The notes beneath the pieces were generated by a model. The model was not told the origin of the DNA, did no database searches, and saw only the letters and a list, made by a program, of their open reading frames with translations. From the NCBI GenBank assembly GCA_017399165.1, contig JAFQEF010000060.1, positions 1 to 34,636 of the forward strand: a DNA stretch of 34,636 nt, in the 5' to 3' direction. Both the position numbers and the translations under genes were made by a program. The stretch is from Akkermansia sp. Lineage in GTDB: Bacteria > Verrucomicrobiota > Verrucomicrobiia > Verrucomicrobiales > Akkermansiaceae. Below are positions 18,154 to 24,633 of the stretch, in pieces (the stretch's first letter is position 1; each line of letters starts with the position of its first letter).

Positions 18154-19386
18154 ATGGCAGAGGACGCATATTATACACGCACGGCAGCAGGCTGGGTCAA
18201 GTACATGTCTGCACACTTTCCCTGTGTTTTGTTAACGGGGGCCCGGCAAGTGGGCAAGTCCACCTTGCTGGAGGAGGTGTTGCCTGCGGGGATGAATTAT
18301 GTGACACTGGATGATTATACTTTGGCTGCAGAAGCAAGGAGAGACCCCATAGGTTTTTTGCGAGAGCACGAGGCACCCTTGTTTATAGATGAGGTGCAAT
18401 ATGCACCGGAGTTGTTTCGAGCTATCAAGATGCGGGTGGATGCCGCCAAACGCAACGGGATGTATTGGATGACGGGCTCTCAGCATTTTCAGCTGATGGA
18501 GGGCGTGAGCGAGAGCTTGGCCGGGCGAGTGGGGATAATCGACCTTTACAGTATGTCGCAGCGCGAATGCCAAGGGCTGGGGGAAACGGCACCGTTGTTT
18601 TCACCGGATACATTGAAAGAGTACGCCGCAGGAGCTACAGCGTGCGATATCCGTGAATTGTACCGCCGTATTTGGCGCGGTGGCTACCCGGTATTGCACA
18701 AAGATACCGCGTTGGAGCCGCGCGTGTTGTTCGAATCATATGTGCGCACCTATTTGGAAAGAGATGTCAACCAACTGACACAAGTGGAAAACCGCGCCGC
18801 TTTTATCAAGCTCATGCGGTCTGCTGCGGCGCGCACCGGGCAGCAGCTTGTGTATAGCGACTTGGCGAGGGATGCCGAGGTGTCCCCCAATACGGCAAAG
18901 GCTTGGATTTCCATCCTGGAAACAACGGGGATTATTTCCCTGCTGTATCCATACTCCACCAATTCCATTAAGAGACTTACGAAAACCCCCAAGCTCTACT
19001 TTATGGATACCGGCTTGTGCTCTTGGTTAGCGGGGTGGCATGACCCTGTCGCCCTGATGAATGGTCCCTTTGCCGGGGCTATTCTCGAAACCTTTGTATA
19101 CGGCCAACTGATGCGCAGTTTCTGCCATAATGGTATTCGACCACAGCTTTATTTCTTCCGCGATGCCAAGGGTACGGCAGAGGTGGATTTCCTGCTTATT
19201 CAGAACGGCGGTATTTACCCCATGGAGGTAAAACGTAGTAGCTCCCCCACCGCTGCCGACCTGAAGCATGCCACCAAAATACCCCCCGGCATGCTCGAGC
19301 TGCGCCCCGGCATTGTTTTTTGCACAGCAGAGCGCATGTACTCGTTGGAGGCCGGCGCCCGCGCCTTCCCGATTTCCCTTTTGTAG
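18154..19386 (+). CDS. AAA_14 / DUF4143 family ATPase
   Basis: The 410-residue protein has a P-loop ATPase domain at the N-terminus: Walker A TGARQVGKST (28-37), Walker B LFIDEVQ (76-82) and a sensor-like MTGSQ (106-110). A helical winged-helix-like section follows at about 225-265. The C-terminal DUF4143 region ends in a PD-(D/E)XK nuclease-like core: AEVDFLL (E343, D345) and MEVKRS (E358, K360). The length fits this family. Members are common and often multicopy in gut bacteria; their role is not settled, with links to DNA handling, toxin-like or defence contexts proposed. Nuclease activity is therefore possible but inferred from motif spacing only. The gene stands alone, with palindromic sites and a near-leaderless promoter upstream. 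Together with ndk it is bracketed by an inverted repeat. No partner gene is adjacent. Confidence 0.85.
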   Translation: MAEDAYYTRTAAGWVKYMSAHFPCVLLTGARQVGKSTLLEEVLPAGMNYVTLDDYTLAAEARRDPIGFLREHEAPLFIDEVQYAPELFRAIKMRVDAAKRNGMYWMTGSQHFQLMEGVSESLAGRVGIIDLYSMSQRECQGLGETAPLFSPDTLKEYAAGATACDIRELYRRIWRGGYPVLHKDTALEPRVLFESYVRTYLERDVNQLTQVENRAAFIKLMRSAAARTGQQLVYSDLARDAEVSPNTAKAWISILETTGIISLLYPYSTNSIKRLTKTPKLYFMDTGLCSWLAGWHDPVALMNGPFAGAILETFVYGQLMRSFCHNGIRPQLYFFRDAKGTAEVDFLLIQNGGIYPMEVKRSSSPTAADLKHATKIPPGMLELRPGIVFCTAERMYSLEAGARAFPISLL

Positions 19387-19463
19387 GTGTCTTTGTCGGG
19401 GGCTCGCGCATTGAAGGTCGCTAGTATAACGTTCGGTAATTAGTCAGACCTACAAATTTGAAA

Positions 19464-19512
19464 AGCCCCCGCGAGCGTTAGCGAGCCGAATTATTGAGCC
19501 CCGGCGAGGGGC
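19464..19512 (+). repeat. Inverted repeat, right copy, bracketing ndk and the ATPase gene
   Basis: Reverse complement of 17191-17239 with two mismatches in 49. It starts AGCCCCCGCGAGCG and ends GAGGGGC, and is followed by a GGCGGGCATACGCCCG hairpin at 19520. Both copies carry CCTACAAATT on their ndk/ATPase-facing side. A further fragment (TTCGGCTCGCTAATGCTC) occurs at 19816. The stretch 19387-19463 shows no gene. Confidence 0.7.
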
Positions 19513-19583
19513 TCTGATTTCGGCGGGCATACGCCCGTGGTGCCCTTTCATCATCCTATTCATGGCCTATAGCGGGTAAAATA

Positions 19584-19793
19584 GCCCGTGCAAGCGGGCG
19601 GCAGTTCAAGTAGCGAGCCAACGGCGTGCGACTCGTCACGGCGTAGGCTTGCCGAAGACGGAAACCCCTCGTACCGATAGGTAACAGATGGGAACCCGTG
19701 AAACGGGTGACAGTTGAGTTGTGTTTCAATTTGCAGCTAGGGCTAAAAAAAAATCCCTTTTTCGGCGCGTCGCTGCGCTCCTTGCATGATAGC
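19584..19793 (+). repeat. Modular intergenic repeat, copy A
   Basis: One of several related ~200-bp non-coding elements. Modules in order: a head hairpin (GCCCGTGCAAGCGGGC) plus GGCAGTTCAAG; a core with GCGAGCC, ACTCGTCACGGCGTAGGC, CTCGTACCGATAGG; a hairpin ACCCGTGAAACGGGT with GACAGTT; an A/T tail (AAAAAAAAATCCCTTTTTCGG) with GCGCGTCGC; and a CATGATAG word at the end. It matches copies B (27581-27850) and C (28200-28425) closely. Function is unknown; a structured RNA or a non-autonomous mobile element are both possible. Confidence 0.75.
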
Positions 19794-19861
19794 TCGCCCT
19801 TGCGGGCTCATTAATTCGGCTCGCTAATGCTCTCTATGAAGAACGGCTGCCGGTGTTGATG

Positions 19862-20084
19862 GGGTGCCCGCAGGCACCCTTCATGCTTGCGATAGCAAGC
19901 CTTTCATGCGGGCATTCGCCCGCTGTGTGTAGGGGGACTGAAGTCCCCGGGGTACGCTTTTTTGGTTCGCCCCATGCGGGGCGAAGTGAGATTGCGGCTG
20001 CGCCGCAGTGAGATTTGAGCGGAAGATCAAGTGAGATTGTTGCGCCGAGGCGCAACAGTGAGATTGAGCCTGCGCAGCAGGCTC
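19862..20084. repeat. Tandem array of distinct small hairpins with constant linkers
   Basis: Successive hairpins with different stems: GGGTGCC/GGCACCC (19862-19879), GCTTGC/GCAAGC (19885-19900), GCGGGC/GCCCGC (19908-19923), GGGGACT/AGTCCCC (19933-19948), TTCGCCCC/GGGGCGAA (19966-19985), GCGGC/GCCGC (19994-20006), a weak TTGA/TCAA (20015-20030), GTTGCGCC/GGCGCAAC (20039-20056) and GAGCCTGC/GCAGGCTC (20066-20084). The first ones are joined by CTTCAT or CTTTCAT. The later ones are joined by GTGAGATT, at 19986, 20008, 20031 and 20058 (periods 22, 23 and 27). It looks like neither a CRISPR nor a standard REP unit. Confidence 0.75.
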
Positions 20085-20100
20085 AGTGGTGGAATAATAG

Positions 20101-20386
20101 AGCCCGTAAGGGCGGCAGCCAATAGGCAGGGGCGTAAGCCCCTGTTATTCAAAAAACACATTGAACCCCGCCGAATGGCGGGGTGGCAGCTAAACCGTGG
20201 ATTAAAATATAAGGCGTGATTTTATAAATTCCGCATGTTATACATCGACACGTCTGCATTGAGAAGAAGTAAATACGTATGCCACGCTTCTGCTGACACC
20301 CCTCCTGAAGTCGGGGTTCTATTTGTATTTTGTTAGTTATCAGGCGCTCACGCGCCTGCCTATTGGCTGCCGCCCCTCACAGGGCT
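20101..20386. repeat. Possible MITE-like element with inverted ends
   Basis: The 20-bp word GGCGGCAGCCAATAGGCAGG (20111-20130) recurs as its perfect complement at 20355-20374, and the match extends imperfectly outward (AGCCC..GG at 20101; CC..GGGCT to 20386). The ~220-bp interior is AT-rich with small hairpins (CCCCGCC/GGCGGGG near 20166; a CCCCTCCTGAAGTCGGGG-like one near 20298) and no gene. No clear target-site duplication is visible, so a mobile origin is only a suggestion. Confidence 0.5.
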
Positions 20387-20426
20387 CATTAATTCGGCGG
20401 GCATACGCCCGCGGTGGTCAATCATT

Positions 20427-20526
20427 TTTACTGCGCGTCGCCGGCTCCTTGCATGATAGCTTGCAGGGCTCGCATGATAGTTTTACATGATAGCGGGGCA
20501 TGATAGTTCGCATTCGCTCACATGAT
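20427..20526 (+). repeat. Repeat tail module with CATGATAG series
   Basis: TTTTTACTGCGCGTCGCCGG then GCTCCTTG and CATGATAG at 20452, 20473, 20486 and 20499, ending CACATGAT at 20521. This is the tail of the modular repeat without its head and core. It lies just past the 3' end of the minus-strand gene 20552-22573. Confidence 0.65.
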
Positions 20527-20551
20527 GGGGGCCGTCCCTACAAATGGGTAT

Positions 20552-22573
20552 TTACTCATTGTCCTCACGCGTATGTTCTTGTTCAAGGAGAGCATCGAGG
20601 GTGTTGAGGGCATCGGAGCGCAATACATGCGGGTCGTATTGTTGCAGCAGCGAGGGGTGGCCGCTCGGGCCGATGCGTTCCTCCAAAATGCCGGCAAGGT
20701 CTACGGAGCCGTAGTAGCCTTCCTGGCGGATGCGGTGTAGGTGGTAGTAGGGAGTGGCGGTATCTGTTTTCTCTTTGAAATCCGGATCTCGCAGCAGGCT
20801 CAGGTGAGAGCTCCATTTGCGCCCCCCATGGGTTATGAGGGTGCGGGCGGCGGCCATGGCCGTGGCGTGGTCTGTAACCGTGGGTAATACCTGCTGCAAG
20901 AGTTGAATGCAGGCTAAGCATTCTTGCTCGTGTGCTGCCTGTGCCTGGTGGCGCTCTGCATCCGTAAAGCAGTGCAGCAGCAATTTAAGGGCGCTCGATT
21001 GGTAGCAATTCTGCTCTCTGAGCTCGTTTTTTACAGTATGGAGCTGCGCTTGAATCTCCTTATATGCCGGGGGCGTATCTGTGGGGAACAAGGGCTTGTA
21101 GGGGAGCAGCTCGGGCACTTGTACCTCTTGGTAGTGAGCAGCGGCGGCATCTGCCGTGGCGCAGTCTTTCACGCTGCGCAGCAGCTCCAGGCGGGCGGCA
21201 AGGGCTTGGGTGTATTGCTTCTCATTGGCGCGCAGCTTGGCATCGGTGGGTATATGGCGGCCATCTGTATAATCCAGCCAAATGTCGTAGTGGTACACCT
21301 TGCCCCCGATAAGCGCGCGCATGTGGTGGATTTCGTAATAACGGCCATTCAGCACACCGGGGCCGGTGATATCCTCACATTCTAGGATGCTTACCGGGGC
21401 CAGCAGGTTATGAGTGAGGGCATCGATGGCATCCGTGCGGTCCATGGCGGGGTTTTGAATGCTGTCGATGCAAGCTGCAGCGGGTATGCGCCAAGCGGTT
21501 TCTTGGCTAAAACCGGGGCCGCCGTGTATGCTCTTGTGCTGCTTGTATCGGGAATTGTGCAGCGCCGTCTGCATGAGGGAGGTTAACCAACAGGCGACTT
21601 CAGGCGTCAACTCACAGCGCTCGTAGGCCCCCCAAGGGTCGCCGCAGTATGTTGCCAGCAGGGTGGAGCCGTAGTAGTGCTGTTGGGCTAAGCGCTCTTC
21701 TTCTGCATGGCAGAGCTCGTAGATGGGTTCGCAGGCATCCAGTATTTGCTCGCTTGCGGTGGTGCTGTGGGCGGTAGCGCTTAAATCCTCCAGTTCATCT
21801 GCGGCGGCGTCGGCAGCGGCGCGGTCTTTCACCCCCTGCAAAATGGCGAGCTTACGTTGGTTGCAGCACAATGTGGCGGTGTCTAACTCTTCTGCGCTCG
21901 GGCCGTATTCGGCAAACTCTTTTTCAGAGTATACAGGGGCTGCGGTGGTATCTAACCATACCGTTATTTCATGTCTTTGCCCACGGTGAAACACAGCAAT
22001 GGTGCTGACCACATAGCACTTGCCCGCTATCTCCTTTGACTCTTGAGAGATGAGCGTGCTATTGCCCAAGAGCGCCTCGGGGCAGAAAAAGGTAGATTTA
22101 TCCTCATATTCGGTATCTGCGGGGCGGGGTGCGGTGCATACCCAAGCTGTTTCGCGGGTGAGGCCCGGACCACCGCTTACCCCCTTGCGTATGCTTGCCG
22201 GCAGCAGGGCAAAACTGTGCTGCATGCGCTTACCCAGCTCCGCCATAATTTGTGGGGTAGCGGGCACGGGCAGCTGCACGCACTGCGCTGCCGCTTCCTC
22301 ATCTGCCCCCATGGCGATTGCCAATTTTGTCGAGCCGTAATAATGATAGGGCAGGGCATCGCACGCGGCGGCGTATTCGTCATAAAGTGCCTCTGTGGCG
22401 TTATCCGGTGGTTCTAGCCCTGCCGGATGCATTGCTGCCGCATCCGCCTGTTCTTTGGTGCGAATGTGGCTCAGAACTTCAATTTGCTGCCGCAGCAGGG
22501 CATCCGCCATCTCATCTGCAACGGCAATCAAGGGACAAAGTGCAAGCACCAAGCTGGGGTATAGGGCTTTCAT
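20552..22573 (-). CDS. Exported repeat protein of unknown function (673 aa)
   Basis: I do not recognise a named family. The N-terminus MKALYPSLVLALCPLIAVAD is a signal peptide with likely cleavage after residue 19. Two alternating repeat types are visible. Module 1, at about 30-88, 235-308, 455-533 and 553-630, has the pattern IxxV(K/T)DxATADAAA followed 35-60 residues later by (H/Q/G)YYGSxxLA; the third copy is degenerate (NCYQSSALKLLL). Module 2, at about 105-215 and 325-445, carries SGGPGLTRETAW / HGGPGFSQETAW, then a Cys-containing segment and an (E/D)ITVWLDTT / YDIWLDYTD strand. Module 1 also resembles the three small exported proteins at 29496-31063. It is preceded by a strong promoter and a phased repeat array, downstream of an AlbA_2-type regulator gene on the same strand. 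Periplasmic or outer-membrane location is inferred. Confidence 0.85.
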   Translation of the reverse strand: MKALYPSLVLALCPLIAVADEMADALLRQQIEVLSHIRTKEQADAAAMHPAGLEPPDNATEALYDEYAAACDALPYHYYGSTKLAIAMGADEEAAAQCVQLPVPATPQIMAELGKRMQHSFALLPASIRKGVSGGPGLTRETAWVCTAPRPADTEYEDKSTFFCPEALLGNSTLISQESKEIAGKCYVVSTIAVFHRGQRHEITVWLDTTAAPVYSEKEFAEYGPSAEELDTATLCCNQRKLAILQGVKDRAAADAAADELEDLSATAHSTTASEQILDACEPIYELCHAEEERLAQQHYYGSTLLATYCGDPWGAYERCELTPEVACWLTSLMQTALHNSRYKQHKSIHGGPGFSQETAWRIPAAACIDSIQNPAMDRTDAIDALTHNLLAPVSILECEDITGPGVLNGRYYEIHHMRALIGGKVYHYDIWLDYTDGRHIPTDAKLRANEKQYTQALAARLELLRSVKDCATADAAAAHYQEVQVPELLPYKPLFPTDTPPAYKEIQAQLHTVKNELREQNCYQSSALKLLLHCFTDAERHQAQAAHEQECLACIQLLQQVLPTVTDHATAMAAARTLITHGGRKWSSHLSLLRDPDFKEKTDTATPYYHLHRIRQEGYYGSVDLAGILEERIGPSGHPSLLQQYDPHVLRSDALNTLDALLEQEHTREDNE

Positions 22574-22593
22574 AATGTGTGTGTTTTGCGAGA

Positions 22594-22621
22594 ATTATAT
22601 CATGGTAATACTCTATTTCAA
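22594..22621 (-). promoter_or_regulatory. Promoter of the 673-aa exported protein gene
   Basis: On the minus strand: TTGAAA (22621-22616), a 16-bp spacer, and a perfect TATAAT (22599-22594). A leader of about 14 nt would precede the ATG at 22573, without a Shine-Dalgarno. The ACTCAAAA array begins about 10 bp upstream of the -35 box. Confidence 0.7.
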
Positions 22622-22887
22622 GAATTTTTACTCAAAAATACTCAAAAGTTACTCAAAAATACTCAAAAGTACCCGTAAGTGCTGAAAAAAATGATTTAAC
22701 TATATAATAATGAGATTCTTGTGAAGAAAGATTAAGAATTTTTACTCAAAAATACTCAAAAGTTACTCAAAAATACTCAAAAGCACCCGTAAGTGCCGGA
22801 AAAATGATTTAACTATATAATAATGAGATTCTTGTGAAGAAAGATTAAGAATTTTTGCTCAAAAATACTCAAAAGTTACTCAAAAAT
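22620..22887. repeat. 113-114-bp tandem repeat with phased ACTCAAAA words
   Basis: Units begin at 22620, 22734 and 22847 (114 then 113 bp), the third being truncated by the end of the neighbouring gene. Each full unit has four ACTCAAAA words spaced 10-11 bp apart, then CACCCGTAAGTGC-like sequence, AACTATATAATAATGAGATT, CTTGTGAAGAAAGATTAAG and a run of T. In all I count ten ACTCAAAA and one GCTCAAAA. A-runs in phase with the helix usually bend DNA. The word GATTAAGAATTTTT (22730, 22843) occurs again at 24419, on the other side of the regulator gene. Confidence 0.85.
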
Positions 22888-24366
22888 TTATGGTTGATTA
22901 TCCTTTGAGAGAGATTTTACATAGTAAGTACGCTGAGGATCTTTAAGGGAGGAGCCTTTCGCAAGAATAATATCCAGTTCTAATAAATGGTTGAGGCGGC
23001 GATGTATGGTGGGCGCACTTCGGTTAGTGTATTCTGCCAAGGCTTTGGTTGAGGTGCCTGCATGGGCTGTTAGGAAGACAAGTATATCTTTTTCCAGCGT
23101 ATCAAGTTTTTGCCATATCTCAGGGGTGGCTGCTTGTTTGGCCGATATTTGAGTTCTGAGAGTTCGTACGGCTGTATTGTTATTTAGGACAGCTTTTACA
23201 TATCGATTGTCCGGTTCAAGAAATCGTGGTTTTTGTAATAATGCTTCTTCCATGTCCCGAATAATACGTTTAATGCCTTCATTGAGTTCACGTACCCAGC
23301 CCAAATCTGTTAGTGCGCGAGCAATGCGGGGATTACGAGAGAAACGCGTATAGTGCATGTTTTCTACCGTAACGGTGGGAGGTAGAGCCCCCGGACTGAT
23401 AACCTCGAAATGGTCATCGAATATATTTACTTGTATGTATGCACCTTCCATGGAGTATTCACGGTGAGTAATAGCGTTCACAATGAGTTCTTTCCATGCA
23501 AACTCCGGATATTCCGGAGTTGTTTCGAATGTGCTGGTCGCAGGATTTAGTCTTGTAAAGTCGCGTAAGATGCTGGATATGAAATCATGAGATTTCTGGA
23601 TAAGCAAGGGAATAGGCAAGTCAAAGTTAACATCTTTGATAATATTTGTTTTGAGCCCACTCTCCATTTTTGAGCTATCGTAACGTGTAACACGGAGTCG
23701 GCAGTGTGGGAAAAATTGTAAAATATGGCGAGCAAACATCATCACACCTGCATTTGTAAGCTTGCCTTTTTTGATGAAGCCACGAGCAGTCAATACTTCT
23801 TGATCGGAAAGTTCCGTAGCATTAAGCTTATTCTTATAGAGTGCCAGCAACGTAGGATCAAGGTCTTCCATTGTGGCATCCGTGCTGCATTCGTCTTCAT
23901 ATTTTCTGAGTCCTTTGCTATACTCAAGCATTCTGAGGTCTTCGCCCTTAAGCTCTCTTGTTTTGTCTGTAATTCTCAGGAATACGGAGTTGTTTTGTGT
24001 AGAAATGATGCGTTCAGTTTCAGCGTAGATATGCAAGATGAGAAGTTGGTCCGGTTCACCCCTTGCATTGGTGATATCCATATATTCTATCTCATGCTTT
24101 GGGGTAGGTTTACAGCAATCCTTTGGGGCTGTAATAAGCAGGTTTAATTTTTCGGGGCTTATATGTTTAATACCTTCTAAAATCCTTTTAGAATCGCTGA
24201 TTCCAATTACAATACTGCCACCATCTGCATTGGCAAAGGCAGAAATCAGTTCTGCGAGGTCTGATGGTTTCACTTGAGCTAATTTGCGGTCAAATACTTT
24301 GTTTTCTTGCTCCTCGGTAATATATTTGAGCGTTAAAAACGGTGCGTATCTGATTTTTTTCTTCAT
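22888..24366 (-). CDS. AlbA_2 (Schlafen-like) domain transcriptional regulator
   Basis: The protein (492 residues from this start) matches the COG2865 type of predicted regulators. It has an N-terminal AlbA_2 domain (FDRKLAQVKPSDLAELISAF ... NADGGSIVIGIS), a central GHKL/HATPase_c_4-like section (WKELIVNAITHREYSMEGAY, FEVISPGALPPTV, NPRIARALTDLGWV) and a C-terminal winged helix (LEKDILVFLTAH ... NRSAPTIHRRLNHLLELDII). A TTG codon 18 nt upstream (24384) would add MCYHLL. I prefer the ATG at 24366, because a TATCAT box ends 6 nt before it. The gene is on the same strand as, and directly upstream of, the repeat array and the 673-aa exported protein gene. Control of that gene is a reasonable but untested inference. 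Genes of this type are often exchanged between gut bacteria. Confidence 0.85.
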   Translation of the reverse strand: MKKKIRYAPFLTLKYITEEQENKVFDRKLAQVKPSDLAELISAFANADGGSIVIGISDSKRILEGIKHISPEKLNLLITAPKDCCKPTPKHEIEYMDITNARGEPDQLLILHIYAETERIISTQNNSVFLRITDKTRELKGEDLRMLEYSKGLRKYEDECSTDATMEDLDPTLLALYKNKLNATELSDQEVLTARGFIKKGKLTNAGVMMFARHILQFFPHCRLRVTRYDSSKMESGLKTNIIKDVNFDLPIPLLIQKSHDFISSILRDFTRLNPATSTFETTPEYPEFAWKELIVNAITHREYSMEGAYIQVNIFDDHFEVISPGALPPTVTVENMHYTRFSRNPRIARALTDLGWVRELNEGIKRIIRDMEEALLQKPRFLEPDNRYVKAVLNNNTAVRTLRTQISAKQAATPEIWQKLDTLEKDILVFLTAHAGTSTKALAEYTNRSAPTIHRRLNHLLELDIILAKGSSLKDPQRTYYVKSLSKDNQP

Positions 24367-24372
24367 AAGCAA

Positions 24373-24389
24373 ATGATAACACAAGTGTT
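24373..24389 (-). promoter_or_regulatory. Candidate -10 box and small palindrome before the regulator gene
   Basis: On the minus strand TATCAT (24378-24373) ends 6 nt before the ATG. AACAC-AA-GTGTT (24378-24389) touches it and could be an autoregulatory site. The -35 region (TGGATT, 17 bp upstream) is poor. The rest of 24390-24558 is AT-rich with no supported gene. Confidence 0.4.
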
Positions 24390-24558
24390 TGATAAAATCC
24401 AGAGTATTTTTCCTCGGTGATTAAGAATTTTTAGATATAGAGTATATGTTCTTCTTTATGATGAGTAAACTATATATAAAATATGGCAATAGTTTTCAAC
24501 ATCTAAGTGATAATTGCATCAGCTCATGACAAAAAGGGCTTTAAGCCTGAGATTGAGC

Positions 24559-24588
24559 TTGACGGGAGGGGGGTGTGATATGTTAATC
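24559..24588 (+). promoter_or_regulatory. Candidate promoter of ppdK
   Basis: TTGACG (24559-24564) and TTAATC (24583-24588; or GTTAAT, one base earlier) are 17-18 bp apart across a G-rich spacer (GGAGGGGGGTG). The leader would be about 40 nt. The -10 match is weak. Confidence 0.4.
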
Positions 24589-24633
24589 TAACCCTCAAAC
24601 ATAATGTTTTTTTAAGTTTAGAGACACATTGAT

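Noticed and set aside
18154..19386. ATPase gene as part of a defence island
   Set aside because: The nuclease-like C-terminus invited this, but its neighbours are ndk and repeat DNA. No methylase, toxin, integrase or other defence gene is near it.
19862..20084. CRISPR array
   Set aside because: The constant words are only 6-8 nt, the variable parts are palindromic and of unequal length, and there are no cas genes in the window.
24366..24384. TTG start giving the regulator six more residues (MCYHLL)
   Set aside because: The ATG at 24366 is followed by a typical MKKK start and has a TATCAT box just upstream; the TTG would lie upstream of that box and so outside the predicted transcript.
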